Source of the DNA: Amblyomma americanum
Taxonomy: Eukaryota > Arthropoda > Arachnida > Ixodida > Ixodidae
NCBI RefSeq assembly: GCF_052857255.1
Contig: NC_135498.1
Span: forward strand, 85,997,639-86,061,638
Reading direction: 5' to 3'
Length of the DNA stretch: 64,000 nucleotides
Below, piece by piece: positions 35,298 to 45,432 of the stretch (the first letter of the stretch is position 1; each line of letters starts with the position of its first letter). The notes under the pieces are model-generated. The model was given only the letters and a program-made list of their open reading frames with translations. It had not been told where the DNA came from and searched no databases. A program made the translations under genes and the position numbers.

Positions 35298-35591
35298 GTT
35301 GGCCGCTAGGTTGGTCAATGCCGCCCAGGAAGGGCGGCATTGACGCTATCCTTCGTTAGGCTTAGCGGAGCTCCCACGAGGCGGAATCAGAGATCGGGCA
35401 TAACATGCCCAAATATGGTCCCGCCTCGGTGAAAGGGGTATCTTCTTGGTCCAGACAACTTTAGAAAGATGATGCCGGCAAAGTTTTCGGGCTGCAGCAA
35501 AAATTTCCGGTCTTCAGGACGAAAAGCACAGGAACCGGTGTGGAGCGCGTTCGCCCTCTTCGCGCGTCCGCAGCGCCCTCTACTGACCACT

Positions 35592-36620
35592 TGCACCAGA
35601 TACCAGAGAAATTAAGGAAAGCAGACCCTACCTACTATTCTTGGAAGTGTATGAATGGTGACCTCATTTTGAGACCTTCTTTTTTCAACAGCAGCTTTTT
35701 TCCCCCTTTTACAATGCCGCCAGCTGGTTGATGATGAGGAATAAGGAGGAGGAGATTTCAGCTTTATTTGAAGGTGCGATAAGAGATAGTCTTGGGAGCG
35801 AGCAGCATATTCATTCTAGAGCTTTAGAGATTTTCCAAATCAGCATAATAATATGAGACAGATACTGCGCCATTTAATTTCCCCAAAAACCAATAAAAAA
35901 ATAAAAAAATGATGGTGTTCCAGTGGCCATAGAAAAAATTTCAGACAGGCAGGTTTTTTATGTCTACTGGCCAGAGTTCCGGAATTTTGTTTTTGTCATG
36001 CTGGCCCAGAATGGTCAGCAGATATTTGTGCCTCTGCCTTGTGTCCCTTATGCTTAACTAATAAAAAGATTCGTGCAAGGGCAGTACCTGTAGGAAACAG
36101 GAATGCGGCACCGATACCCAGTAAATTTGCGGCACGCTGAATGCCGTAGGCAGTGTCACTGAGTACACTAGGCCTAAACAGATGCGATGGCGTTATTGAA
36201 CGTAGCAGCATGTATGTATGTTAGCTGCAGAAACTGCTACTCTTAGACAGGCCACTTGTAGCTGCCTGGTGTTAATGGACACTTGTTTTTATGTTCTATG
36301 TGTCGTAGAGGTCGTTTGACATTAAAAAGCAGATGTTTTCCTGTGTTGTACAAATATATAGTACGCCGCCTTGTATTATCGGGGGTTCTGTGTCTTAGGT
36401 TACACATTTCTTTAAATAACAAATATCTGCTGATACCACTGTTTGAAAATTTGGGTTATGTGAGCACGGGCGCATAAGAAAATTGCCTTTGTCGTTATTA
36501 CCTGAAACAAGTTAACCTTTGAATCAGGGCAGTTAGCATGCGTTTTTGCGTAGAAAAGAGTCGCTAGTATTTCTACCCATCTAAAATTAAGATACTCTGC
36601 TTTTACACAGATTTTAAATT
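35592..36620. repeat. Conserved upstream block, copy 2, right part
   Basis: Collinear with 3550-4440 and then 6961-7170. It contains a short SINE tail piece (35853-35915) not present in copy 1. The minus strand at 35996-36211 is open (71 codons) with a hydrophobic core, GIGAAFLFPTGTALARIFLLV. Confidence 0.65.
35853..35915 (+). mobile_element. SINE 3' tail fragment
   Basis: Matches the 3' end of the Ruka-type SINE: GAGACAGATACTGCGCCATTT, minus its last base, followed by CCCCAAAAACCAAT and an A-rich run. Confidence 0.65.
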
Positions 36621-37336
36621 CCATTCAATTTATTCTCTTGTTTTACACTGGATCGCTATCCGAACTAAATGGTCCGACTGCGCCTTGACTGAGTCCCGCA
36701 GACGTTTGCAGAGCACCGACAGCCAGTATATATAGAGAAATGCTATATAGTACATGCGCGTATTTAATAGAGTGTATACATTAAAAAGAACCCCCATAAA
36801 TCCGCACAATATTCATAACCATTTTTCTCAGACATCGGCAGGTATAGCCGGAATAAACCTAAGGACGCAGAGCCTTTTTGGTGAAAGAACCCCCTTCCAG
36901 TCAAAGGTGTCGTGCCATTCTCATCACCCTCCTGGTGTGACAAAGTAGGGAGTGGTGAATGGAAGGGGATAATCCTTTTCCTCTAAGTTGAGGAGAGACT
37001 CGACACCTGCATTTTCACGCTGGCAGGATCTTGTTATTTTTGTTTTTTCTTCCTTCTCGGCTCTTAGAGTGAGCTCCACTCAAAGCTGACTGTTCACCAC
37101 GCATAGTCTCGTTAGGAAATACATGGGAAGTTTGAGCAGCTGTAGCGTGTCTACATATGGTTCGTTATTAATGCGGTTTGTGGCACAGTCTTTTTCAGTG
37201 GATAGAGGAAGTATAGCGGACATATTTTATTTTTGTCTCATTTTTTTTACAAATCTGAGGTAAATATTGAGAAAAATTGTTTTTTCAGATAAGTCGGTGT
37301 GCCATGTCGTGTGGCAAAGAAAAGTAATCTAAATAT
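36621..37336. other. Intergenic stretch without a supported gene
   Basis: No recognised gene. Around 36885-37010 a stretch with partly inverted halves (GAACCCCCTTCCAG and TGGAAGGGGATAATCC) may be a small inverted-repeat element, related to 6832-6885. The last four bases, ATAT, are the gypsy target duplication. Confidence 0.5.
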
Positions 37337-37462
37337 TGTAACGGAAAACAGGGAGACAGGTCGCTAACCAGCAGAATACAGCAAGCAGCCAGCCAGCCAG
37401 CGAGAGAGACACTTCAACGTCTTCGAAGACACTTCAGCGCCACCTGAGAACACCAGGTGGCA
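37337..37462 (-). repeat. Ty3/gypsy 3' LTR
   Basis: 126 bases, identical to 40771-40896, starting TG and ending CA on both strands. The flanking target duplication is ATAT (37333-37336 and 40897-40900). One end of the LTR is a short hairpin (GCCACCTG...CAGGTGGC). Confidence 0.93.
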
Positions 37463-37618
37463 TTACTCCCCCTCCAAAAAAAAAGAAAAACAAAAGCGGG
37501 GTTGCAGTATGGGCAGTGGAAAGAGAAAAAAAAACAGCACAAGCACACAAAAATGTACAAGGGAGGTGGGCGAAGGTGTCCAACGCGAAAACTAGCAGAA
37601 CACTGAGCGTACTATCCA

Positions 37619-40600
37619 TTACCGCGTGAAGTAGGGTTTCATGCGGACAACGTGCACAACCTCAGAGCGGGGTGGACGACGCTGAGGCTGCACAGTCCCG
37701 TCAGGAAGAACTTCGTAGGTCACTTCGGTGACGCGGCGCAAAACTCGGTACGGTCCAAAGTAACGGCACATCAGTTTTTCAGACAAGCCTGGGCGGCGTA
37801 CCGGGGTCCAAACCCAAACTTGGTCTCCCGGATGGTATTCGACGTGCCGATGACGGAGGTTGTAGCGGCGTGCATCCGTGCCCTGCTGCCGCTGAATGTG
37901 AAGACGGGCAAGTTGACGTGCTTCCTCGGCGCGCTGAGCGAACTGCTCGGCGTCTGGCGTGAGTGGGTGGTCATCAGTGCTGCATGGAAGCATTGCATCC
38001 AGCATCGTCTGAACGTCACGTCCGTAGACCAGACGAAATGGTGTAAATCGGGTCGTCTCCTGGGTGGCCGTGTTGTAAGCGTATGTGACGTACGGGAGAA
38101 TCTCGTCCCAGGTTTTGTGCTGCGAGTCTATGTACATTGCGATCATGTCGGCGATCGTTCTGTTGAGTCTCTCTGTGAGCCCGTTCGTCTGTGGGTGATA
38201 GGCAGTAGTTTTGCGATGGTTCGTGTGACTGAGCTCGAACACGTCGCGCATGACCTGTGCCGTAAACGCCGTACCTCGATCAGTGATTACGTGGGACGGT
38301 GCGCCATGACGCAGCACGATTTGTTGCATAAAAAACTGGGCGATCTCAGATGACGTACCGCACTGCACCGCTTTAGTTTCCGCATACCTTGTTAAATAGT
38401 CGGTTTCGACTATGATCCATTTATGACCGGCCGATGACACAGGGAATGGGCCCAGAAGATCGATGCCGACTTGATGAAAAGGCGTCCGAGGGGGTTCAAT
38501 AGGTTGGAGCAAGCCCGCTGGCTTGAGAGGAGGCGCCTTACGACGTTGGCAATCGCGGCAGCCTCTGACGTAACGCTGGACGGCGTGAGAAAGTTTGGGC
38601 CAATAATACGCCTGGCGCACGCGTGCAAGTGTGCGGGCAAAGCCCAAGTGGCCGGAGGTCGGCTCATCGTGACAAGCAAGAAGGATATCGGCGCGGAGAT
38701 CTGCCGGAACGACGAGGAGGTGCGCTCGGTCAACAGTGCTGGAGTTTTTCTTAAACAAAATGCCGTTCCGGAGACAGAAGGCCGGCAGGTTTCTAGAAAA
38801 TTGTCGGTGTACGACAGAAGCTCGGCCCTCCAGATAATCAATGATAGGTCGCAGGTCTGGGTCAGCTCGCTGGCGGGTCATTAGGTCTAAGGCGCTGACA
38901 ACTCCAATAAAACCACTCTCGTCCTCTATGCTATCATCCGCTAACCCGACGGGCGCGCGAGAGAGTGCGTCAGCGTCTTCGTGCGTCTGGCCAGATTTGT
39001 GCACAATGGTGTAATCGAATTCTTGGAGGCGGAGGCTCCATCGGGCTAGGCGCCCCGATGGGTCGCGAAGATTTGCAAGCCAGCACAACGAATGGTGGTC
39101 GGTAACTACTTTGAACGGGCGGCCGTAGAGGTACGGACGAAATTTCATGGTTGCCCACATAACCGCAAGGCATTCTTTTTCTGTGGTCGAATAGTTTGTT
39201 TCAGCGCGAGAAAGCGTGCGGCTTGCATACGCGATGACCCTTTCCACGCCACCTTGGTGTTGGACGAGTACGGCGCCGAGGCCGACGTTGCTCGCGTCGG
39301 TGTGGACTTCGGTTTCAGCCTCTTCATCAAAGTGCGCAAGAACAGGGGATGTTAGCAGTCGTCTGCGCAGCTCGGCAAAAGCCTCCTGCTGCTCGGCAGC
39401 CCACACGAACTGTGTATCATTGCGCGTGAGGTGGTACAGGGGTGCGGCAATCTTTGAAAAGTCGGCGATGAAGCGGCGGTAATATGCGCACAGACCCAAA
39501 AAACGTTGCACACTTTTCTTTGTTGCAGGAACAGGAAAGTTGGCGACGGCAGCAGTTTTCTCGGGGTCGGGCTTAACGCCATCGGCACTCACGAGGTGAC
39601 CGAGAAACTTCAACTCTTTGTACCCAAAGTGGCACTTCTCGGGCTTTAGCGTTAAGTCGGCCGATCGGAGGGGATCTAATACTGTCCTCAGGCGTTCAAG
39701 GTGTTCGGCAAAGGTTTCGGAAAATACGACGACATCATCGAGATAAACCAAACAAGTTTGCCATTTTAGTCCAGCGAGAACGGTATCCATCATCCGCTGG
39801 AAAGTTGCCGGCGCTGAACATAGCCCAAAAGGTAGCTCTTTAAATTCGTACAGTCCGTCGGGTGTCACGAACGCCGTTTTTTCGCGGTCCCGCTCGTTGA
39901 CCTCTATCTGCCAGTACCCACTCTTTAAATCAATGGAGGAGAAGTACTGGGCGCGACGAAGTCTGTCGAGCGAGTCGTCGATACGAGGCAGCGGGTAGAC
40001 GTCTTTTTTGGTGATGTTGTTCAGTTTCCGATAATCCACGCAGAAGCGGAGTGTCCCATCCTTTTTCTTCACCAGCACGACAGGTGAAGACCAGGGGCTG
40101 CTGGAAGGTTCAATGATTCCATCTGAAAGCATCTCCTTCACCTGCGTTTGGATCGCCTCACGCTCCTTCGGTGAGATACGGTACGGCTGCTGATGGATGG
40201 GGCGGGCATCGTCGGGCGTAATGATGCGGTGCTTGAGAAGAGCCGTTTGCCGGACTTTCGACGAAGAAGCGAAACAGGAGGAGTATTCAAGTAGGAGGGC
40301 ACGTAGTTCTCGCTGTTGAGTCACCGAAAGGTCCGGGCTGATATCAAGGGATGGGCGCACAGGTCTAACAGCTTCGAACGCGAAACATTCAGAAACCTCC
40401 GCTAAGGGGTCGGCGAATGCGATGGCAGTAGCACGAAAAAGGTGCCGGGGCTCGTTAGAGAAGTTAGTCACCAGGAGCTCAGAGCAGCCGTCGCGGAGAT
40501 GGATGAGACCTCGCGCTGAGCAGATGCCGTGAGTGAGCAAAAGGGACAGGTTGCCCTCTGCGACCGCTGTCCCTTCACGTAGACCGTCGCAGTGAACACT

Positions 40601-40846
40601 CACAAAAACGCTGGCGCGTGGCGGAATCCAAACGCTCTCGGCGGATATTCTAAGGGCGGCGCGGCGTGGACAGTCCTCGGAGTAAACATCAGCTTTCTCG
40701 GTAGAAAATGTGACAGTGCGCTTTCGGAGGTCAAGCAGCACCTCCACCACCCAGCACCTCCACCAAAATATGTAACGGAAAACAGGGAGACAGGTCGCTA
40801 ACCAGCAGAATACAGCAAGCAGCCAGCCAGCCAGCGAGAGAGACAC
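37619..40846 (-). CDS. Gypsy pol polyprotein: RT, RNase H, integrase
   Basis: 1075 codons without a stop. The first 35 or so residues are read from LTR and leader DNA; LDLRKRTVTFS is where pol similarity begins. RT (roughly 225-395): SSPWSSPVVLVKKKDG, FCVDYRKLN, FSSIDLKSGYWQI, LPFGLCSAPATFQ and CLVYLDDVVVF with the catalytic DD. RNase H (roughly 515-620): TEVHTDASNVGLGAVL, YSTTEKECLAV and VVTDHHSL. Integrase: HHCC finger (H...H, CRDCQRRK), catalytic aspartates in GIDLLGPFP and HVITDRGTAFTAQ, and E in NGLTERLNRT. The C terminus holds a GPY/F-type module (MCRYFGPYRVLRR). No env follows. The protein lacks protease, so it would need help in trans to be processed. The ATG at 40846 lies inside the 5' LTR and may not be used. 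Confidence 0.9.
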   Translation of the reverse strand: MSLSLAGWLLAVFCWLATCLPVFRYIFWWRCWVVEVLLDLRKRTVTFSTEKADVYSEDCPRRAALRISAESVWIPPRASVFVSVHCDGLREGTAVAEGNLSLLLTHGICSARGLIHLRDGCSELLVTNFSNEPRHLFRATAIAFADPLAEVSECFAFEAVRPVRPSLDISPDLSVTQQRELRALLLEYSSCFASSSKVRQTALLKHRIITPDDARPIHQQPYRISPKEREAIQTQVKEMLSDGIIEPSSSPWSSPVVLVKKKDGTLRFCVDYRKLNNITKKDVYPLPRIDDSLDRLRRAQYFSSIDLKSGYWQIEVNERDREKTAFVTPDGLYEFKELPFGLCSAPATFQRMMDTVLAGLKWQTCLVYLDDVVVFSETFAEHLERLRTVLDPLRSADLTLKPEKCHFGYKELKFLGHLVSADGVKPDPEKTAAVANFPVPATKKSVQRFLGLCAYYRRFIADFSKIAAPLYHLTRNDTQFVWAAEQQEAFAELRRRLLTSPVLAHFDEEAETEVHTDASNVGLGAVLVQHQGGVERVIAYASRTLSRAETNYSTTEKECLAVMWATMKFRPYLYGRPFKVVTDHHSLCWLANLRDPSGRLARWSLRLQEFDYTIVHKSGQTHEDADALSRAPVGLADDSIEDESGFIGVVSALDLMTRQRADPDLRPIIDYLEGRASVVHRQFSRNLPAFCLRNGILFKKNSSTVDRAHLLVVPADLRADILLACHDEPTSGHLGFARTLARVRQAYYWPKLSHAVQRYVRGCRDCQRRKAPPLKPAGLLQPIEPPRTPFHQVGIDLLGPFPVSSAGHKWIIVETDYLTRYAETKAVQCGTSSEIAQFFMQQIVLRHGAPSHVITDRGTAFTAQVMRDVFELSHTNHRKTTAYHPQTNGLTERLNRTIADMIAMYIDSQHKTWDEILPYVTYAYNTATQETTRFTPFRLVYGRDVQTMLDAMLPCSTDDHPLTPDAEQFAQRAEEARQLARLHIQRQQGTDARRYNLRHRHVEYHPGDQVWVWTPVRRPGLSEKLMCRYFGPYRVLRRVTEVTYEVLPDGTVQPQRRPPRSEVVHVVRMKPYFTR
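40736..40765 (+). repeat. Tandem 14-bp repeat at the gypsy leader/pol junction
   Basis: CAGCACCTCCACCA at 40736-40749 and again at 40752-40765. On the element's strand the outer copy overlaps the primer-site candidate, and the inner copy lies where pol similarity starts. It may mark the deletion that removed gag and protease. Confidence 0.85.
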
Positions 40847-40896
40847 TTCAACGTCTTCGAAGACACTTCAGCGCCACCTGAGAACACCAGGTGGCA
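40771..40896 (-). repeat. Ty3/gypsy 5' LTR
   Basis: Identical over 126 bases to 37337-37462. It would hold the promoter and transcription start on the minus strand. It is short for a gypsy LTR, and no TATA box is obvious. Confidence 0.93.
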
Positions 40897-42261
40897 ATAT
40901 CAAAATTTCGACCAAAATATTTGCTCTCTTTTTGTTTATTGATTGTTAAAAGCAATTTTTATCTATATCGACCGTAGTGTTTACGATCTACACACTCCGA
41001 AAGTTGTGTATGTATTTTCTGCGGGGGATTGAAATTCCCGCCAAATTTCCGGTGAGACCTGGCTCCATCTGGCGTCAGACTGCTTTCTGTACCGCCACTC
41101 TACCACCAACATTTTACTTGTCTATGTTCGTGCGAGCAGAATTTTCTGAGAACTTCGGGGAATTCGACTCCTTTCTCTTCCTTTTTTTCTTCCTTGGCTG
41201 TATTTCTAAAGGATTTCAGATTTTCTTATTTACATTGTGGTGAGTTTTCATAGCCTACTGATGCATCTCCATAGCCTACAGAAAGAAGTGGGCCACAAGA
41301 GGAACATCAACTCCAAAAAGGAAGGTCACACCCAAAAGCTCGACCCAGTCCTCCTTCCACTTATTCCGCCACACAATAAGGCATTGTTCGCATCGAAATA
41401 CAGGCCGCTCACAGGAAGATGGCTCCCATTCGAAACCATGTGAGAGAACTACATAGTTCCTTCCCTAGCGGAGGGATGCAACGATTCAGGTGACATCACG
41501 TCAATAATACAGTTAAAATGTACCACAAAGGTGGCCCTCTAGTCAATAGCGGCGTTTAAAGGATCCCGATAGGGCCAGGTTGAGTTGAGTTATATAGCGA
41601 AAATCAGTTACTGGGTTCAAGTAAACGCGCGGTTAGTCGGGTCGAGTCCAGACAAGTTTGCCAAAACAAGTAGGTTGAGTCAACTTGACCCTGACACGAT
41701 GTGCCATAAACGCTGTCGAATCGAAGAGTCGGGTAGGTGAGAGGATAAATGCGAAGTTGTTTTTCGCTTGCGCGTCCCGCCTCCGAAACGTCGGTGACGT
41801 GCCTCAGTCTTGAGCGCTGCCACCGCTCGCTCTCAATGCTTTTCCGACGCTCCATGTCGCTGGAGTTGAGCCTCCCTTATGGTGCCTCAATGTGCCCGCT
41901 CCCCTGCGGTTGAGTGCATCGAGGCATCCTAAGCGGTCTCGACTCACTGAAATCGAGTTCATGTAAACACGCAGTAGTCGAGTGTTTTACCTTGCTCAGC
42001 CCGACCCCTGACTCGACCGAACACTCTCAGGTTCGTGTAAGCGAGGCGCAATGGTGTATATCGATTGTCATGAGGTAGAGGTCAACCCTCTTACACTGAC
42101 ACACTGACCAGTCACCTTGAGACACTTGCCAGTGACCACATCAGAGGGAGAAATTCGTCTTCTTGCTTTTTCTGCTAAGGCTCTGCTTCACTGCAACGTC
42201 ATGAGAACCGGTCAAATCCAACTAGCACATTCGCCAATATTTTCTTGATTTGTAGGGCAAC
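40897..42261. other. Intergenic stretch; contains a thrice-occurring GTTCATGTAAACACGC-like motif
   Basis: No gene recognised. Related motifs occur at 41613-41630, 41955-41972 and 42030-42049, with TCGAGT/CTCGAC words between them, as in a small DNA element with repeated ends. Family not identified. Confidence 0.45.
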
Positions 42262-43357
42262 GAACTTCGGACTTAATTGGTTTGGTCATAGAAGGTTGTG
42301 GCCAAGTACTACACCAGGGTGGCCAAATCCTGTTCTGGTGAGAGAGTGCGTTGTCGGTTCTGGTCACCGAGATAAGGCCGCACTCCAGGCCTGGTTATGC
42401 AATTCCATCGACACGCGGTTTTTTTTTTAAACCCGGTGGAGAATTGCGCGGCACCAGGATTTGAACCCCGGTCCTCGAAATACCTCCGCATGTTTGCAGG
42501 AGGTATTTCGAGGCCTGAATTGGGAAGAGTTGGGAATAAGAATAAATGGAGAATACCTAAATATTCTGCGATTTGCTGATGACATTGCCTTGCTGAGTCA
42601 CTCAGGAGGTGAACTGCAAATCATGATCAACGAGTTAGACAGGCAGAGCAGATCGATGGGTCTAAAAATTAACATGCAGAAAACCAAGGTAATGTTCAAC
42701 AGCCTAGCAAGGGAACAACAGTTCACAATTGGCAGCGAGAGCCTAGAAATGGTGACGGAATACGTCTACTTAGGGCAGGTAGTGACAGCTGATCTGGATC
42801 ATGAGAGGGAGATAACTAGAAGGATAAGAATGGGGTGGAGCGCATATGGCAAGTTCTCGCAGATCATGAGTGGCAGTTTACCAATTTCCCTCAAGAGGAA
42901 AGTGTACAACAGCATAATCTTACCGGTACTCTCCTACGGGGCAGAAACGTGGAGGCTAACGAAAAGAGTTCAGCTTAAGTTAAGGACAACGCAGCGAGCC
43001 ATGGAAAGAAAAATGATAGGTGTAACGTTAAGAGATCGGAAGCGGGCAGAGTGGGTGAGGGAACAAACACGGGTTAATGACATCCTAGTCGAAATCAAGA
43101 GAAAGAAATGGGCTTGGGCAGGGCATGTAATGCGAAGGCAAGATAACCGCTGGTCTTAAAGGGTAACGGAGTGGGTTCCAAGAGAAAGTAAGCGTAGCAG
43201 GGGGCGGCCGAAGGTTAGATGGGCGGATGAGATTAAGAAGTTTGCAGGCAAAGGGTGGATGCAGCTGGCAAAGGATAGGGTTAATTGGAGAGACATGGGA
43301 GAGGCCTTTGCCCTGCAGTGGGTGTAGTAGGGCTGATGATGATGATGAACTTCGGAC
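42262..43357 (+). mobile_element. RTE-type LINE fragment with 11-bp target duplication and inverted 5' segment
   Basis: GAACTTCGGAC occurs at 42262-42272 and 43347-43357. Between them 42488-43346 is the 3' end of an RTE LINE ending in TGATGATGATGATGA. The part before (42273-42487) is a different sequence with an antisense tRNA-like B box (GGATTTGAACC). A 15-base inverted repeat (CCTCGAAATACCTCC and its complement) sits at the join. Confidence 0.75.
42500..43330 (+). pseudogene. RTE-type LINE reverse transcriptase, C-terminal fragment
   Basis: The frame from about 42500 to 43159 reads EVFRGLNWEELGIRINGEYL and then LRFADDIALLSHSGG with the catalytic FADD box. SMGLKINMQKTKVMFN, VYLGQVV, LPVLSYGAETWRLT, RAMERKMIGVTLRDR and WAWAGHVMRRQDNRW follow. 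TAA at 43157-43159 breaks it, but similarity continues in another frame (RGRPKVRWADEIKKFAG) to 43328. The upstream RT half and the endonuclease are missing. This is the typical 5'-truncated RTE/BovB-like copy of arthropod genomes. Confidence 0.85.
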
Positions 43358-44877
43358 AGTAGCTAGCAAATGGTTTAAAAAGCGCGCCTGTGGCTCTAAA
43401 GCAATGAACCGAGAACGTGACGGGTCGACATCGAAATGTTGGTTCTCTAATTAATTATTTATTCAGGTGTCACTCATTTCTCTGTTATTCTCCTGCCAAC
43501 CATTCATATTTCTGCCAAATGTTCTCGTTTTAATCACTGCAGGTGCTCTCGACTCTATGGGGGTAAGGCGAGTGTCCACCCTCTCTGCAACAAGGAGCTT
43601 GCAGGTTTCCGGGCCCCTAATGCGGAATAGATGTCTGCGTAGTATAAACAATTTGATGTCCAAGGGGCATGACCTTGCAGGCAAAACAACCCAGTTTTGC
43701 ATCTCTCAAGCGTTCCCCAACCGGTTTGGTTCTCAAAATAAGAGCCCCCTCGGTATGCATCAAACCTTGTCGCACCTCCTGCACCACGGTGCAAAAAGTC
43801 GTATATTTCAATCAGAAAAGCGTTTCGAAGGGGCGCTATGTAGATACAAAGCGATACGAAAAAACATCTCGAAGCAGCTCGCATCATGAGACTTCACCGC
43901 AAACCAGGGTAGGTATAGATTTCTCACATTCAAACCGGTGACGTCATGACAATTGGTAGAAGACATTGGTTCGGTGTCTCCTTTTAGGTGTGCTGCCGTT
44001 TCTATGCACAAAAAGAGCACACGTGGGTGGCGCGGTGAGAAGGGTCGGCGCCAATTTTTCTTCTATTTAGATTGCAATCTTTATTATCTTCGCAATATAA
44101 GCCAGTCTTCTATGCTTACTAAAAAACAGCGGGAACTCGCTCGTGCAGTGGCGAAATTTGCGTTCAATGTCACCATGAGCAGCAGCACGACGATATCACT
44201 TCTTTTGCAGACCACAGCTCTCATCCTTTAACGCAACTTTGACAATTTCGTTGTGAAATTCTTAGCAATAAAGAAGACATAAAAGAAAACATTTCGGGTG
44301 TAATTTAGTTAAATACTGCCACGACGTGGTGACCCTGCTGTGAAAATACAGACGAGCTGATTTACGCGGCTCGTATAAGAACAAACTCGTTATTGGCCAA
44401 ACCGGCGATGATAAAAAAAGCTTATGAATTCGGTGGCGGCGATAGCAACAAACTGGCTTTTAAGAAGTACCTTCGAAATAAGAGACTAGGTAAAAAGGTT
44501 CCTTCTCTGATCCCCACCCCTTTTTTGCTTAATTGCTTGAGAGGGTTTTATTTTATTGTACTTCGGTTTCCCAGCTTTGGCTGCAAGCTCTCCGATATAC
44601 TTATTGTGCGCGGAAGAAGTAATGGTTTAAAGCTGTGGTGGAATTCATACACCACAAGGGAGAAGTAGAAGTTACCTCGTTTTGGTGCACATTAGTGGTG
44701 CCATCTATGGCAAGAAAAAAATCAAACCTGAGTTGCCTAGTAGCTGGTGAGGACCATTTACACGAGGAACGGTTTGCCTGCAGGGCAAACGTCATTTACT
44801 ATACGTTGTAGTGGTTCATTAAAACAATACAATTGGGAAGGAAAACATGTTGCCGCCCAGTTACTACTCCCGCTCGA
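43358..44877. other. Intergenic stretch without a supported gene
   Basis: A 140-codon frame at 43467-43889 has no family resemblance and overlaps open frames on the other strand, so it is not called. No other structure was recognised. Confidence 0.5.
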
Positions 44878-45365
44878 TGAGGGTTGTGCTTGGCGCCGGT
44901 AGGGAGAAAGAGGAGGGCATGTCTAATCCGTTTATCGCAGTTTCTCTAACCTTCATATTTACTTGGCGACAAACGGATTAGGCGCACCCGCCGTCAATCG
45001 CCAGTCAAGTTAACCGACATTTTTGGCCAAGAGTCAACTAGGCGGATCGAAAGTGGGTGCTCATGCGGTGCCTGATACTCGGCCCAAAGGTTCGTCTCGT
45101 GAATCGGTCTTTAGCGCATGCCGCTCAGGTGATGTGTTCTCGAGTGACTTTGTGGGAAGGAGGGCACTCCTTACATGTACCTCTCTTCGGTATTGGTTAT
45201 CCCGCACTGCTCTTACAAGAAACCGCCGGCCTTACACCCACATAAAGGCAATGAAAATAAATCAAAAACTTGAAAAAAAAGGCTTGTTATCCTAAGTAGG
45301 GGCAATATATGGTGCGCAGAACTACACTAAAAACAAGATCTGAACTATTTTGTATCTTTGAAAAG

Positions 45366-45432
45366 TGTCCAACGATATATGAGACAGATACTGGGCTATT
45401 TCCTTTCCCTCCAAAAACCAATTTTTAATTAT
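45366..45432 (+). mobile_element. SINE 3' tail fragment
   Basis: GTGTCCAACGATATATGAG, CAGATACTGGGC and CCCTCCAAAAACCAATTTT match the 3' end of the Ruka-type SINE at 47711-48034. The head is absent. Confidence 0.7.

Larger units (their letters stand above)
29825..35580 (-). mobile_element. Full-length I-like LINE with 11-bp target duplication
   Basis: TACTGACCACT occurs at 29814-29824 and again at 35581-35591, and the flanks join into a sequence collinear with 3530-3640. The element has a 5' UTR (35298-35580), ORF1, ORF2 with endonuclease, RT and RNase H, and ends GCTTTCACCACCACC. An RNase H in ORF2 and CCHC fingers in ORF1 point to the I superfamily. Multiple frame breaks make it inactive. 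Confidence 0.88.
37337..40896 (-). mobile_element. Ty3/gypsy LTR retrotransposon lacking gag and protease
   Basis: 3560 bases between ATAT duplications, with two identical LTRs, an intact pol frame, a polypurine tract next to the 3' LTR (minus strand GGAGGGGGAGTAA, 37463-37475) and a TGGTGGAGGTGC primer-site candidate 4-5 bases inside the 5' LTR. Gag and protease are missing: the 5' LTR is followed within about 40 bases by the segment that normally follows protease. Identical LTRs mean a recent insertion. Confidence 0.9.

Noticed and set aside
37652..38353. 233-codon plus-strand frame in the gypsy region
   Set aside because: It lies entirely antisense to the integrase part of pol, whose motifs are clear on the minus strand.
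37337..40896. Endogenous retrovirus with env
   Set aside because: After integrase only about 150 bases remain before the 3' LTR, so no envelope gene is present. It is an ordinary gypsy element.
43467..43889. 140-codon plus-strand frame
   Set aside because: No motif, no conserved copy in the window, and overlapped by open frames of similar size on the other strand.
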